The notes: generated from the sequence alone by a model not told the origin. A stretch of 64,000 nucleotides of DNA from Terfezia claveryi (GCA_015179025.1 WHUX01000083.1:62001-126000); one strand, 5' to 3'. Shown: positions 24,721 through 39,165, counted from the stretch's first letter. Numbers and translations are program-made.

Positions 24721-25687
24721 ATGTCGGTCAATACATTGAACCCAGGGCAAACACCATTCATAAAACAGCTTGTTGCAAATGGTTCATCCTGTCCCACACT
24801 ACCAATTGTGTCGCGCATCAGCTAACATGGACATGCTGCAGACCGACAAACCCGTGACCAAGCAGTTGACTCTCTCCGAACATACCTCAGCGGCAAACGC
24901 ACTTTCACCAAGCTCGACCTTCTCAAGCTCTGGAAGGGTCTATTCTACTGTTTGTCTTCCATCCCCGTCATCAATCAAGACGCATCCAAGACATTAGCTG
25001 TGCACACAAGACCAAGCCTTCAGGTACTAATACTGTTCGCGCAGGCGTATGGATGTCCGACCGCCCCCGAACACAACAACGCCTCACCGTTGATCTTGCC
25101 CACCTAGTCGACACCATGCAAGAAGAAACCGCCTTTTTGTTCCTCGAATGTTTCTGGGAGACTATAGTTAGGGAATGGGATGGGATTGATGTACTAAGGA
25201 TGGATAAGTTCTTGATGCTGGTCCGCCAGTACTTGGCCAGTTCGTTTAGATATTTGAAAGCGAGGGAGTGGGAACAGGGGAAGGTGGGGAGGTATATGGA
25301 TATTCTGAAGGAGGGGCCATTACAGTGAGTTTCAGCTGTAGATGATGTACCTTTGGACATGGGGTGATGCTAATGCGAGGGCCACTCAGTGCAAGAAATA
25401 TCAAAGTTCCTAATGGCCTCCGGTATCACTTAATAGATATCTACCTGGATGAACTTGAGAAACTTGAACCTGTTGATTCAGAGGAGAGTGCCGATATACC
25501 GATTGATTTACTTATCCAGCCATATAAACAGCTGGTTGAGAAAAGCCCCACAAAGGTAGTACGAACAAGATCACGAGACATGCTAGAGGATGAGAGGCTT
25601 GAGAAGTGGGGTTACATAAAAGCCAACAAAAGCGAATACGAGGAAGCTCAAGAGGAAGGGGAGGAAGAATGGGCAGGATTCGATTAA
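24721..25687 (+). CDS. RRP1: Nop52/RRP1 ribosomal RNA processing protein
   Basis: Nucleolar Nop52-family protein needed for 27S to 25S rRNA maturation and 60S assembly. Four exons (24721-24781, 24842-24949, 25045-25324, 25390-25687) sum to 248 residues. It begins MSVNTLNPGQTPFIKQLVAN. Joining exons 1 and 2 gives the family block VANDRQTRDQAVDSLRTYLS, followed by FTKLDLLKLWKGLFYC. Exon 3 supplies VWMSDRPRTQQRL, FWETIVREWDGIDVLRMDKF and SFRYLKAREWEQ. Exon 4 gives GLRYHLIDIYLDELEKL and an acidic tail (EEAQEEGEEEWAGFD). The introns are canonical, with a CTAAC branch visible in the first. This is a short family member lacking the long basic tail of animal homologues. High confidence. Confidence 0.92.
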
Positions 25688-25840
25688 AGCTGTGGAGGAA
25701 TAATTATGTTAGCCCAGCATTATGCCAAAACATAATATACGCCCCCATGTATAGTAGACCACAAACATTGTATGACATGAATATCCAAAGCATCCAACAT
25801 AACCCGCTAATATATGTTGCTTAGACCAAAATGAAACGCA

Positions 25841-27535
25841 TTATTTCTTTGCATCTGGCTTCATCAGGTATTCTCCCCCAGTATACTTCCCATTCCGGGT
25901 GAAGGTCCTTCCTAAGCCCTGATGTGACTCTGCTTGGAAAGGTTCATAATTGATTGGCTCGCCATCGATACTGATATATCCTGTCTTCCCATGGGGTACC
26001 AGTCTATATCCCAATACCTTTCGGTATTTCACACAATCCATGTCATAGTGCGACCCATCTTGTGCGGCAGTCATCATCTTTAAAGAAATGACTCTACCAA
26101 TCTTGGCGTCTATACTAATCACATCAATCTTACCCTCAGATGGCAATGCTGCGGGAAAGAAAGCTGCATCGGCAGAAACTCGGGACATCTAAGATTTGAA
26201 TCAGCAGTTGATGTAGAGAGGGTGTATATTAGGGGGTTGTTTACATTCCCCGCAAAAAAATTGCCCATTGTAGGTTGAGGATTAAATACCCAGCCCTCCG
26301 GTAGTGGATCATTGATAGTCCCAAACCTCAATGGTGGCAATCCCTCTTCTGAATCATCCTCCTCCTCATGGGGAGGGTCTCCGCTCCGCCGATAGTAGTC
26401 CCTTATGGTATTCTTATCGTCCATCACAACCTTATATGCCACGTCACAAGGATACGCATCTCTTCCCCAAATTCTCGTCAAGAGCCCCCATGTAAACCGC
26501 GCTCCACCCATCCATCTTAAATGATCCGTCCCCAGATCCGACTCAGCAACAATACCAAATGACTGTGAAAGTAAAGATAATATCCGCTTATCACCCTGAG
26601 TTACAGAAACAAGGTCTATCGGTGTCAAAACTCCCTTGATATAAATCAAAGACGCCATACTCGCAGTACCTGTACCAGTTGCAGTCCAACACATGCCATT
26701 CCCTGATCCTGCCGGCAGGGGGCAAACAGCAATTTTATGTAGTGCTCTTCGAGCATCCTTCCGTCTTCCGAATCCGTTGAAAACTTGATGGGGCACCCCA
26801 TCTCCGGACACACATGCCACGGCGTCGTAGGAATCGATATCCAGTTCTTCTGCTATCTTCAAGGCATGCTCATGGTGGGTTGTAAGTTCGACATCAAGTC
26901 TGGAGCGAGCAGCGCGGAAAATGGGCTCGCATTCATTCGCCCATAGTTCTTCGGCATTGCCCCGGCCACCTTGTGGATTTATCAGGACCCTGATCCGTCT
27001 CTCTCGTTGTGCTCCTGTTTTTCTTGTCAGAGACAAGATTCGAACCACTAGATCTGGGCTGGGACGAACCTCCATATGCCTTCTGGAACAGTTGTTCTAC
27101 CCACTGTGCAGCAGCTTTTACATCGGCCAAGTCAAGTGGATAATCCAGCTTCTCCGGCCTGACCGCCGTCTTCGAGGTATGCTCAGCAAAGGTAACCGAG
27201 AGCAACTTGAATTCACTAGATAGCTCAGCCCAAAGGACATCAAACAAGGGAATCTTCCGAGTTGCCGTGCCCGTCGGGCCTAAGATGCCGTGTTAAATTA
27301 TTCCCAAACAGCTTCCCAAGAGCAGGGACTCACCAACCACTCCCGCCGCACAGTTCGCCCTGTTCTTTTTCTTACTGAGGCGGTTATCTGAGAGCCAATG
27401 TAGCCACAATATTAGCTACCATGCGCACTTCCCAATGGCTCGGAGGTCCATTTGTGTATGCAAACCTATTATTTCCAAAGTCTCAGTTGCAATCTTCAAC
27501 GACAGTGTTGAGCTGAGGGTAAGTACTTCTGCCAT
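25841..27535 (-). CDS. sphingoid long-chain base kinase (Lcb4/Lcb5 type)
   Basis: Lipid kinase of the diacylglycerol/sphingosine kinase fold, phosphorylating sphingoid bases to their 1-phosphates. Five exons (27535-27466, 27387-27334, 27279-27070, 27014-26245, 26188-25841) sum to 483 residues. Exon 1 starts MAEVLTLSSTLSL. Then come KKKNRANCAAGVVG and FDVLWAELSSEFKLL. The catalytic domain has IRVLINPQGGRGNA, the nucleotide-binding SGDGVPHQVFNGFGRR, PLPAGSGNGM, SFGIVAESDLGTDHLRWMGG, and NFFAGN joined over an intron to MSRVSADAAFFP. The C-terminal part ends GEYLMKPDAKK, with DGEPINYEPFQAE matching the family's phosphate-loop-closing region. The 55 bp intron before AQRERRIRVLINP is essential for a correct frame. 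Which yeast paralogue it equals cannot be told. Confidence 0.92.
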
Positions 27536-27890
27536 TGCTGTGCTAAAGGGCTGTTGATCAAGAGTAAATGTTTACTTACAAAGATAAGGCTAAGCCCCTT
27601 TATAGTGGGCCAGAAGCGGCTCTTCCCGCTGACACTCCGCCAAGGAATCGGCTTCTGAGGCTCCGGCAGTTATTTCATATTTTAGAGAAGAGAGAGAATT
27701 TAACTAAAAACAGGAAGAAAACAATAAAGAAAAGTACATCTTCTAGGAACTCAAGCCAGGGGATGTGGGCAAGAGACAAGCGGAGACCACTTCATGAACA
27801 TACTACTTAAGTAATCTTCATTTCGACATTTCAACGTCATTACCAATGATATATAAACATGCGAAACAATCCCAAGACTTCCTACGCAAT
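27536..27890. other. intergenic spacer
   Basis: A 355 bp stretch between the start of the kinase gene and the stop of SEC26. No gene recognised; presumably kinase promoter plus SEC26 3' end. Confidence 0.5.
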
Positions 27891-30800
27891 CTATGACTCC
27901 CCGGCCTTACTTAATCCCTTCAACGAGCCAAGACTCAGTGCTAGGCCTTGGGACCTGCTTCGAATGCGGACGAATCCTGTAACTGGCCCATCCTCACCCT
28001 CTTTCTCAATACTTAGATTTGCAAGAGCATCCTCGCCTGTGTCAAATTATTTAGCAACTGTCAAGTCCAACTTCCAGAATAAGCAATGTACTTACCGAAT
28101 ACACTTCTAGCATAGAGATTGGCACTTAAGAATTGACAGTCACCCTTTAATGACGCCTCAGGGGTTAAGCAGGCCATATTTGTACACTTCATGAGGTTGT
28201 CCAAGAATTCCCGCAATGTCTTCGCCTTAGCACTGATATTGACCTTGTTCTCCCATTCAAACTCTGTCCACATCGTGCGAAACTGGGTTTCGCTGCAGTA
28301 GGCTGGTTGTATGTAGTCCATGATGTCAACTTGCACATCATTCAGAATAACCACATTGGTTTCAGTGGAACTTGCACCATCATAGACCACATTTCCAAAT
28401 ATCACACCTGTATCAGTAGAGGATACCTTAATAGTTGACTGAACGCTCTGGAAACCATGTGGTGGGATATTCTGAGTAGTAGGTCTCTCGACAACCTTCA
28501 AGTCTCCAAGTGTGGCAAACTCTACTGAGAGATTTTGAAGAGTTTCGGTGGTTTGGTTGACCAGTAATACATCCAGGATGATATCAAATTGATGAACCTT
28601 AACATATGCTTCCGCGTACACTGGATCTGAGAAACCGGTGAGCTGAACGACACGGCTGAGCTTAGATGATAGGTCTCCCTCGTTCACATCGCCACCAGTG
28701 GCCTTCTCAAGGTCAAGCTCAGCAACGTCCAATGAATCAGTAGCATTCTTCTTTGCTAGTTGCCTGATAGGAACGACATCATCAACTTGGACAGCATTCT
28801 TAACTCTTTCCAAATCATCCTTCTCTTTTCTCTTCTTTTCCTCAGCAACCACCATTGCACGGAATGCTTTCCTAGTATCCTCAAGGAAGACAGTCTCAAT
28901 TTCCTTCCTCTGTTCAAACTCTGCCAGTGACCGCACACAAGACATGATTCGGTCCACGGAGTCTTCATCGATTGGCGCCTTGACGAACTGCGACTGACCC
29001 ACACGGATAATAGAAATCATAATAAGCATTGCTTCCGCCTTCAATGCATTCGTCCTGGATTTATCCGTTGAAATCTCTGAATGCCTCATGACCAACTTAG
29101 TAAGAGTGGCAGCAAGAACTGATGCAAGGTAAAAATCCCCATCCAGAATTAGTTGCCTAAGAGGTGGTTTCGACGCCGCCTTTACGGCTTCCAATTTTGC
29201 AGCATTTGCCGACTCGCTTGTCAGGGCACTCTCGGTAGCGTAGGTACCATCGGCAAGGACTTTTCGAGAGGTAGATTGTGGAGCTTTGGGAGCAGCTTGT
29301 TGTTCTGTGGTCTCATCTGGAACCTCATCCAATAGACGCTGTTCTGTTGCCAGTATTGGGATCTCTCCCAGGCTGGCACGTATTCTTTTCCATGCCTCCC
29401 TGATATCTGCATTTGGTGAGTAAATCGTATTAAGATGCAGAGCTTAGGAGAAACAAACCAGACTGCTCAAAGCAATACTCTCCAACAATCCACAAAACCC
29501 CCCTCAACACTTTTCCTGAACGCACGTCGCCCAGAGTTGACATTAGCCGTTGCAAGATGTCCCCTCGGAGATTTGAGAACTTCTCCACAACTTCCTTGAC
29601 AAACGCTATCACATCGACTGCGGATGTATTGTTGAAATCGCCAATGAAATCCATCAAAAGATCAACCACGTTGGCAGCAACCTCGGAAAACTTGATTGCG
29701 CAGGAATGTATAGAATGGATCAACATCTGGCGGTATTCGTTGTTCTGCGGAACTGTGAGTTACGGTAGCTTCTGAGGCAGAGGAAGGGTTGAGAAGTACC
29801 TTCTCATATTCTTGGTCGACGGTCTTGGTGAGCTCCTTCTTGAGTAACAAAACCACCTCCTCAACGTTCTTGCTAGAGACCATTTCCATAGCAATCTCCA
29901 GTGCCTTCTTTCGGACATCCAGGTCAGGGCTGATGCCGTTAGCTACCTGGTATTGACAGCGGTATGATCTTTCCACCATACCTTGAGAGCACTCGGAGGA
30001 TCTCCATCGTTAAATCGTCAAGAACACCGGCATTCTTCTTCCTCAGCTGATCTACACGCTCCAAAACAATCAATTTGACGTTGTTGTCAGAAACCTTGAT
30101 GCAAAGCTCAATGAACTTCGCAGCCGCCGCTAATTTCTAAGTCAGCTTGGTTCTATGGCCATACGGTTCAACACTACTAACCTTTTACTGCTACGGGATT
30201 ACTAGTGAGTGCTGTAAGAGTAGTAGCCGCCTCATATACGACAGTGTTGGAGGAAACCTCTAGCAAGTCAAAAATCAGGCGCAAGTATCTTGCCTATATG
30301 AGATTGATATGAGCAAACTTTCCCAATACCATAGGCCCAGGCTCTAACCTTGTTAGCAGAGTTCTGAATAGCATCTTTCCGGATAAACTCCAGTAGAACA
30401 AGTTGTGTCAATTCGTCTGCGGATACTACCTCGTCGAACACTGAGTTCAAGTACTCGAGAGCCTTCTCGGGGCTGACACCGCTCAGAGCAGCGAATCCGT
30501 TCCTCTTGCAGGTAGTATCGCTTTCTGCACTAAGGAACGTGTGGATAAGTTCTGGAGCGTCGGGTATTAGATGCTCAGCGGTGTGGTATACTGATTGAAC
30601 AGCAAGAACAGCATTCTTGCGGACATATGCATGTCTATGCTCCAAGCACCCTCTGAGAGACGAGAGCAGGGGCTCGAGGAGCTCGGGTTCCTTGAGCTTA
30701 CACAAAAACCGCAAGGTGTTTCCTCGGATATACTCATTAGGGTGTTGAAGGTCATTTCGGATACCATTACTATATTATACTTGTCAGCAGCTATCCCAAA

Positions 30801-31139
30801 CCCCTCGAACAAGCAGTAGTAAAGCTTAGCTCACCAAACAAGGATAAATTCCTGCTTCAACTTTCCATTCACATCCAGCTTCGGGCATATTTCGTAGTAG
30901 AAGTACAACAGCTTCTTCAGGGGCTTATATTTTGATGGCATGACGAAGCGTATTATGTGCATGAGAAGTTGTGACAGAGGCTCCCCGTTCAGCATGATGG
31001 TCAGAATCCGTCGCATAGTATCGCATTTGCTTTCATCGGTTCCCTTCTCTAGCTGCTGTTGGAGCTGTTGAATTGACGGTTGGTCCGCCGCATTGTCCAG
31101 CTGGACGAAAGAATACGAGTTCTCCAGGAAAGTCGTCAT
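27891..31139 (-). CDS. SEC26: coatomer subunit beta (beta-COP)
   Basis: Beta subunit of the COPI vesicle coat (Golgi to ER and intra-Golgi transport). The N-terminus [20 protein letters not shown] leads into an alpha-solenoid: [111 protein letters not shown] and [15 protein letters not shown]. It ends in the beta-COP appendage ([58 protein letters not shown]) and finishes [15 protein letters not shown] at the TAG at 27893-27891. About eight to nine exons by splice reading. The joins CNGIRNDL (near 30760) and FGEDALANL (near 28095-28036) were checked by sequence. Its start is 383 bases from the divergent mago nashi start. Confidence 0.95.
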
Positions 31140-31521
31140 TTTAAGTTTGCTATCTGAATCCTGATATTAGATCGGCGAACTGAGTCGGGTTTGAGACAGT
31201 GTTGCAATTGACCGATGACACCAATTCGAAGACGTCGATGGCTTTAATCCCTAGTCCGGAATTTTAGTAAATGAAGCTCCAATACATCTCCAAGGGATAG
31301 CTACTTGAAGCTCGTTGCTCCACGCACTTCAATTCAGGAATCAATGTGGGTGAATGTTTGGTTGTAGAGGGGTTCCAACGTTGCTACTATCGGGATCTGT
31401 CCTACAGGTTGCATATTCTAATTAATTACCCTTCAGTATATTTCAGCATGCGGCGCAACCACGTTCCCTCCGATACAATTAATACCCAAGTTCACCTCTA
31501 TAACACTAACAACACTCAACT
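31140..31521. promoter_or_regulatory. shared divergent promoter region of SEC26 and mago nashi
   Basis: Only 382 bases separate the two start codons, so both promoters must lie here. It is pyrimidine-rich near the mago start. I see no clear TATA box and name no factor site. Confidence 0.5.
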
Positions 31522-32270
31522 ATGGCGTCGAATAACGAACCATTCTACCTGCGATACTACTCTGGGCATTCCGGAAGATTTGGGCATGAATTTTTAGGTT
31601 GCTAGGAATCACCTCCGGCACATCATAGACCACTTTGTGCTAACCCCTGACAGAATTCGACTTCAGGGTTGTAGGAGACGGCAAAAGCGCGATTGCACGA
31701 TACGCAAACAACTCGAATTACAGAAATGACTCCCTGATTCGCAAGGAAAGTAAGTCACGCAACACATGAGATTTTCCGTGTTGTATGATGTTTACGCTAT
31801 GGATCTATAGTGTGCGTGAGTGCATTGCTCATCAAGGAAATCAAGCGAATCATCAAAGAGAGCGAGATCATGAAGTGTGTAGCACATATGCCCTCTAGAT
31901 TTGGCCTCTACTAACTTTATCCAGGGAGGACGACACTAAATGGCCACCCAAGAACAAAGACGGACGACAAGAGCTTGAGATTCGGTTAGGAAACGAGCAC
32001 ATTTCGTTTGAGGTCTGCAGCCCCGTGCTCTCTGTAAGATTTGTGTATGAGGCTAATAGTGCTTTATATAGACTGCGAAAATTGGATCTTTGGTCGACGT
32101 TCAAGGTTCTGATGACCCAGAGGGACTTCGTGTGTTTTACTACTTGGTCCAGGACCTAAAGGCTCTTGTCTTCACTCTCATAGGATTCCACTTCAAGGTG
32201 AGTATCTCTCCTCAATTTAATGCTTGCAATGCGGCCACTGACATGGAGATTATAGATCAAACCAATTTAG
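31522..32270 (+). CDS. mago nashi, exon junction complex core
   Basis: Very conserved partner of Y14 in the exon junction complex, deposited on spliced mRNA. Six exons (31522-31597, 31654-31749, 31811-31874, 31925-32012, 32072-32197, 32256-32270) sum to 154 residues. It reads [114 protein letters not shown] and [20 protein letters not shown], ending FKIKPI with the last four codons on a 15-base exon. Every splice join falls in phase. Essentially certain. Confidence 0.97.
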
Positions 32271-33976
32271 GTCATCTTCCACCATCATCCTCGTGTTTTT
32301 TTCTTTGGTCCACATGTACAACTATCATTCAGAATGCATTTTATGCGAATTCAAACGGCAACGGTGCACTAGCGGTGGTATATGTTGCGGAATCCTCAAG
32401 CCATGTATCGATATCAGGTGGAGGTCACATCAGGTGACATTGATGGTGAACGAGTTTTGTGACACAGCGTCAAGGATCCACTTCCATGTGGCTATTCACG
32501 GTTGCATTTCATGTACTGGATACATTGATATAGCTGACCTGTATAGCTGGGGTAATTTAGCTCCTGCGTCAGAAACAGTCGCCTTGGATTAGAGCATTCA
32601 TCCCCTGTAGACATAATAGTGCTTGAAGTCAACAAACTGTAGATTAGATCTCAATACAGGCTTTACCATAGGAATTTATTGCAGTGACAACCTAGCCTTG
32701 CAGCGGGTAGCCCCGAATAAAAGCGCCAATACGACTCTACTTACAGGCCACATCGCAATTGCAGTGCCGGTGTACCCCACATGAGGAGTTCTTTAGATTG
32801 CCATCATTTTTTTTCTTTTGTTGTATGTTTGCTTCGCATTTTAGTGCCAACCAGACTAACATTGCAATGCTACACCGAATTAGTTATATGCAGGCCCTGA
32901 GGCTATATCTGGTCTGGTTAGTGCAAGAGTAGCGGTGACTTTAATGGGTATAGAATGAGCGGACATACTTACTTAGTATGCAGACTACATATGTACATAC
33001 ATATTACCAAGGTTACACATACATATTACCAGACTACATACAAGTACATACAGTGTATATCATATATGCCACGCAAATGGTACCCTTTGAGTTTAGACAA
33101 ACTGTGGCCACTGGCCATGAGCAGCGCAGCTTGATGGAGTCCTGCCCAGTTTCTCAGTTGATGGCATCCATCTGCGGGCCTGAAACCGAGGGGCCCGGAA
33201 CCGCTTCCGCAGCAGACTATTTCCCTCGCACCGCTGATACATATATAGATCATGATCACGAGACCGGACCAGAGAGTAACCTTCATCAGGAGCTAGTGCG
33301 GTATGATAGGTTTAAAGTTATAGAGCAACTGAATTCTTGAAATTCCAATTATTCGTGGTTCTGCCTGTAGTTACATTGCCCATCTCCGGCAGACTAAATT
33401 TCTCTACAACTCTTAGCATATGCCATGCCAGTCTGGGTGTGTGCCCACCTTCTGGAGTAGAACACTCGAGTATGATCCCACCCTCTTGACCCCCTCCTCC
33501 CCAATTATCCTAAGCCAGAGCACTAGCAAGTGCTACAGTTAAACCCATCAGCTCCAGTCCAACTTCCCCCACCCCCCACAGAACTCAATCCGCATTCCTC
33601 CTCTCAGCTCTACCCTTCTCCACAAAAAGCTATCTCGAAATAGTACCCAAAGCCAACTATCACAACATACGAATTGTCATCCTAGACGTGTGTGCCTGTT
33701 ATCGCTCTGCTTCCCAAAGTCTACTAGCTACCTGTTACCTTAATCATCCAAGTCTTGATAATCTGCTTCAATTCAGACCCATTAAGGATATTCGGACTCC
33801 ATCCTCCAGCTCCAGAATTAGGCCCAACTCTTGCAGATCTACCCCCAGTCCTCAAATACAGTTACGCTGTCATCCTTCCTGTACCACTTATCTGTTTCGG
33901 TCTGCAGTGCTAGACACCATCTCCCTCATTGTTAGAATTCTCGTTCACGAAAAGACTATTTCAAGATTCTTTCGAT
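32271..33976. other. intergenic region
   Basis: 1.7 kb without a supported gene. It holds a TACATA/ACATAT-rich patch (about 32975-33070) and a copy of the dispersed motif in reverse orientation (GTGCCAACCAGACTA at 32844-32858). The last about 400 bases are pyrimidine-rich and probably form the GID4 promoter and leader. Confidence 0.45.
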
Positions 33977-35083
33977 ATGCCGACCCCAGACGAGATTCGT
34001 AGGTACGAGACTGGAAGTGAGGGCCTTCTCGCTTCCACCCTGACTGCAGCGGGCCGACAGCGTCCCCAGCTTGCGTGCCCGGATGAGATACCAACCACTC
34101 TATCGCAGTGGCGACAGTCGGTAGCCAATAACCATGAACCTTCACTTTCCAGAGAGGCTGAGCTGCTGTCACCCTTGGCCGATGCGATCTCTCCCACAGA
34201 ATCGAAACTCTCAGAGAATCAGTCTGGATCCAATTGCTCGGGAGTTCAAATTAGCAGTCCTAGCCCGACAGGCTCCATTGACCAGAAGTTTTCGCAGCGC
34301 AATTCGGTAATTTCATTGACCAGCTCTTCAGATCTGTCAGAATCACATTCCCCTTTGTCATTGTCGCATGAATACTCGACCGCTCGGGTACGTGACACAC
34401 TTTTGAAAGTTGACCTTTGAATCTTGGTGCCTAACATATTTGCGCCCAATACTAGCTTTTACCGTCAATATCATGCTCCTTCCTCCGACCTGGGGCTCGC
34501 TTCGTGGGGAAGCAAAGCTGCGGCTCACAGCAGTATGAAGTCCAGGTTGACCTTAAGCATGTCGATATGAGCGAATCTTTCCTATGCGGATACCTTCGTA
34601 TCAAAGGTTCGTATGCTTCAAAGCCATCACTGCTGATTAATGCTAACTTCACACTTCCCAGGCCTTACTGATAATCATCCAACTCTGACAACATACTTCG
34701 AGGCCGAAATGATTGGGCCGAAGTATTCCTTCCAAACTCGTCATCGAGAATGGGGAGCGGATGAGAAGACCGACTTTCAGCATTGGGCCAAATTCCCCGC
34801 ATACAGGCCTATTTCGCAGCAAGCAAAAAAGCCAGACTACATCTACAAAAATTTTGCCCAGAGAGAATATATCTTCATGCGATGGAAGGAATATTTTCTC
34901 GTTCCTGACCACCGCGTGCGCCAAATATGTGGAGCATCGTTCGAGGGATTCTACTATGTCTGCTTCCATCAATTGACAGGAAGCGTCTCCGGAATTTACT
35001 ACCATACTAAGAGTGAAAAATTCCAGAAGTTAGAGCTCTCCTATGTCAACGAGAAGACTTTCGGCACTTTCGAATTTAGGTGA
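33977..35083 (+). CDS. GID4: GID complex substrate receptor Gid4/Vid24
   Basis: Substrate receptor of the GID/CTLH E3 ubiquitin ligase, which in yeast recognises N-terminal proline degrons of gluconeogenic enzymes and targets them for degradation. Three exons (33977-34387, 34456-34606, 34662-35083) sum to 327 residues. The first about 135 residues are Ser-rich and disordered. The conserved beta-barrel then reads GARFVGKQSCGSQQYEVQVD, LKHVDMSESFLCGYLRIKGL, HPTLTTYFEAEMIGPKY, TRHREWGADEKTDFQHWAKF, YKNFAQREYIFMRWKEYFLV, PDHRVRQICGASFEGFYYVC and SVSGIYYHTKSEKFQKLEL, ending GTFEFR. All blocks match Gid4/Vid24. High confidence. Confidence 0.94.
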
Positions 35084-37404
35084 AAACATGGGTAATTGGC
35101 GCATAACTGAATTTACTGGAGTGATCTTTGGGTTGACGGAGTCCGGCGGTTTTCGATATTCGCTTTGTGCATGCAGTTCTATCTACCGGTATCTTTATGC
35201 TTGGTCAGCAGTTTGGCTGATATTTATTTTTTGGCGACTTCTGGCTCTGTTTTCTATGGGAATCTGCTTAAACGATTATAGCTCGATTTTACTTACCTTC
35301 CTTTTACTCCCTCTCAGCTCCCTTTGGATCATAATCCTGCTCCTTATGCTTGATGGCTATCATATAGCCCTTTTTTTCTATTCTCCACTTATTCGGATTT
35401 AATCCTTGTCAACGTACTCTTCACTCACTGCTTTTATTGGTACCCTTCCTGATGAACAGGGGAAGATGTATTATATTTTGATATTCTATCTATCACGGCA
35501 CTCACATCATGCTTTTCGTGTCATCCTTAACTTATATTAACATTCTTTCTTATATTCTCGCTATTGGGTAAACACATCCACCCACGAACGCGAGCTGTGT
35601 TTTTGGGTGCCTGCACATCGAGCGATCACGCAACTGATGCTCCCAAGAGATGCAACAATCCAGGCAGATTAAAGTACAGTTGGCACGTGATGATGAATAT
35701 TAAACCTGAGCGATTTCCCCTCATCATGTGGCAATATATAGAGGTCTTTGTCATACCTATATCGGTACAGCTTTATGTTTAAGGTCTACCGGTAGGTCAT
35801 TGATGATGATCTGCCCTATGTATGGACAAGGACGTACCATTGGGGTAGTAGTCTGGTTGGCATTGGGTTAGGGCAGCGGGGAGGCAGGGCTGGCAACGTG
35901 CATGCCAAAATGTGGGGAGAGATGAGCTATCCGTGCATGTATGAAAAGCGGCGTGGTTACCTACCGTAGTACTATACCTAACTACGTAATGATTGCTTTT
36001 TCGGCGGCCAGCTCGATCACCAATTATTATTACATTGTCCTATATAACTAACTATTTGTGAATGATAGGCTACTCAGAATCGCTGAATTCGAGTATTTAC
36101 ATTGCTTGCCCCCTCCACAACCTTTTGCAATGCCTACAACCCCCTCCCCGTATCATATCTCACCTGTAGAGTACATGGCTGTTAATCACATGAATAGATG
36201 CCTTATGGGTACTCTCCTTAACATATGAATTGTAAGGTAATCTCATCCACTAGACTGGTTGGTCACCTCACGTACCGCAAGATTGATATTTCATGCTTGA
36301 GCCCTCATTATCGGCTCCTTATCTCTAGCCTCTCAGTCCCTTAGACCGCCTCGATTATAGCCCCTCTTTCCCTGCAGCCTTAGCACCTATAATTCGAACC
36401 TCTATCGTAACCTATATAGGCTTATTTGAGAACCTAAGGTATCCTTAATAGGTTCCGCAATCACAGTCTGCTAGTGTTCTTAAGATACCCTCCTTCGAGC
36501 CCCATTTAAATGGATAAAACATTCCATGTTATTGATGATGGATTGGCTCCTTTGGTTACGAAAGTCAAGAAAAATCTCAAGGTCCTCCGAATTAGGTAGT
36601 TGGTAAGGCCTTTGAGTATAGTGAGATATCTTTGAATATAGTAGCGAGATACTTGAGCTTTGTGTAGCTATTACAGTTTATAGGAGCTTTGCCAGGAATT
36701 TTGGGAGATTATAGGGGGTTGAGAGTAGGGATATTTCATTAGTACTAGCAAACTGCGACTGTGGGCCTACTTTCGCCTCTCGATAAACCTATATCAGTCA
36801 CTTGAATTATAAGTACAGGAGGAGAGGGCTATAATCGAGTTTGGTCAAAGAACTGAGAGTGGAAGAGGCGGCTAGAGCTTTTGAAAACACAAGAAGAAGC
36901 GCCTCAAAAACCTCAGTGCATGAGAGAATAGCACAATATAAGAGCTCCCACAACGTAGTAAGTACCGTACCGAGTTAGAGGCTTAAGCACATGACCTTAT
37001 TTTGAATGCTTCATTAGGCATACAATATATCTACGAGTTAGCGTATGCTCTTACGATCTTGATTGAGATAGCAAGGCTCTATAAGAACCTATCTATCTAT
37101 GGCATGAACAGCGGGTAGAGGGGATTGTAGGCATTGTAAATGTTGTAAGTGGCTGGCGATGGACTCTAGTTAGCCTATAGATACAGCAATTCCATGATAG
37201 TTGGGGTCTGGTTGTTTCGCACCTACTATTTTCGGTAAAGAACCCATTTTCTTGGCAGCCGTATTGATTGCGTACCGTAGTCTTGGCAGGTCTTTCACCG
37301 ACGTAATTGCAACCAAAAAACCTCAATTCAAGATAGTTTCATTCATACGGCTTCCATTCCAACAAGCCCTCTACGCGGCTGTCGCTAGAATTAAGGCCCT
37401 CAAA
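35084..37404. other. gene-free, repeat-like region
   Basis: 2.3 kb with no supported gene. It carries a copy of the dispersed motif (TAGTCTGGTTGGCA, 35849-35862), a variant at 36251-36266, and a diverged inverted repeat centred near 36600. Short exact similarities between the two arms suggest an old foldback or miniature transposon. Confidence 0.5.
36290..36900. repeat. diverged inverted repeat (possible old foldback element)
   Basis: The left arm around 36300-36480 and the reverse complement of about 36740-36900 share ordered matches. One is a perfect 14-base core, CTCGATTATAGCCC at 36350-36363 against GGGCTATAATCGAG at 36826-36839. Weaker matches follow (ACCTATAATTC/ACTTATAATTC, CACAGTCTGCTAGT/CACAGTCGCAGTTTGCTAGT). 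The arms are too diverged to fix the ends or a target duplication. Confidence 0.45.
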
Positions 37405-38552
<1,148 letters not shown>

Positions 38553-39165
38553 AGAGGGGGGGGTTAGAGAGCAAGTATTCTCCCTGCTATGTGTACGATT
38601 TTTCTTAGATTGCTTATCTGAAAATAGCCGGCGTTCATGGAGGGTTTCAATATTTTTTTTCATAACCACTACGCTTGCATATGCAATATAGCGCAATCAT
38701 GATGCAACTGCAATGCATACTAAATAGATTTCCTTACATTTTATCCAAATCCAAACACCCTATGAATTTGACAAAAAACCATAATGCCGTCACATTACAT
38801 CCTATGAACTTGTCCTGACTTTTCACATGCATGCTTAATGGGAGGCATCTCTGAAAGAAAGAAAGATAGATATGTAGCTTGACAAAGTAAAAGATATAAG
38901 CAGACGTCAGATAAAAACCACGAGAAACCAGAGCAGGCCAGCCATGCATTTGAAGAAGAATCTCTACCGTCGGGAAGAAAAAACGAGAATAAGCTATGCA
39001 CAAAAGAGGAAGAAGGCAATTCTAAGTCTAGCCTTGCCCTTGAACCTTCACAAAATGATAATACCTCAAATACACCTTAATTAAATATAAAGCCCATATC
39101 AAATGAATAGAAAGGCGGTATCAAAATGGAAAAAGTCAAGGTGAAACGCTCGCTCCCGCATACAT
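38553..39165. other. convergent 3' spacer
   Basis: Untranslated sequence between the convergent ends of TRM8 and CCH1. AT-rich; no gene seen. Confidence 0.5.
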
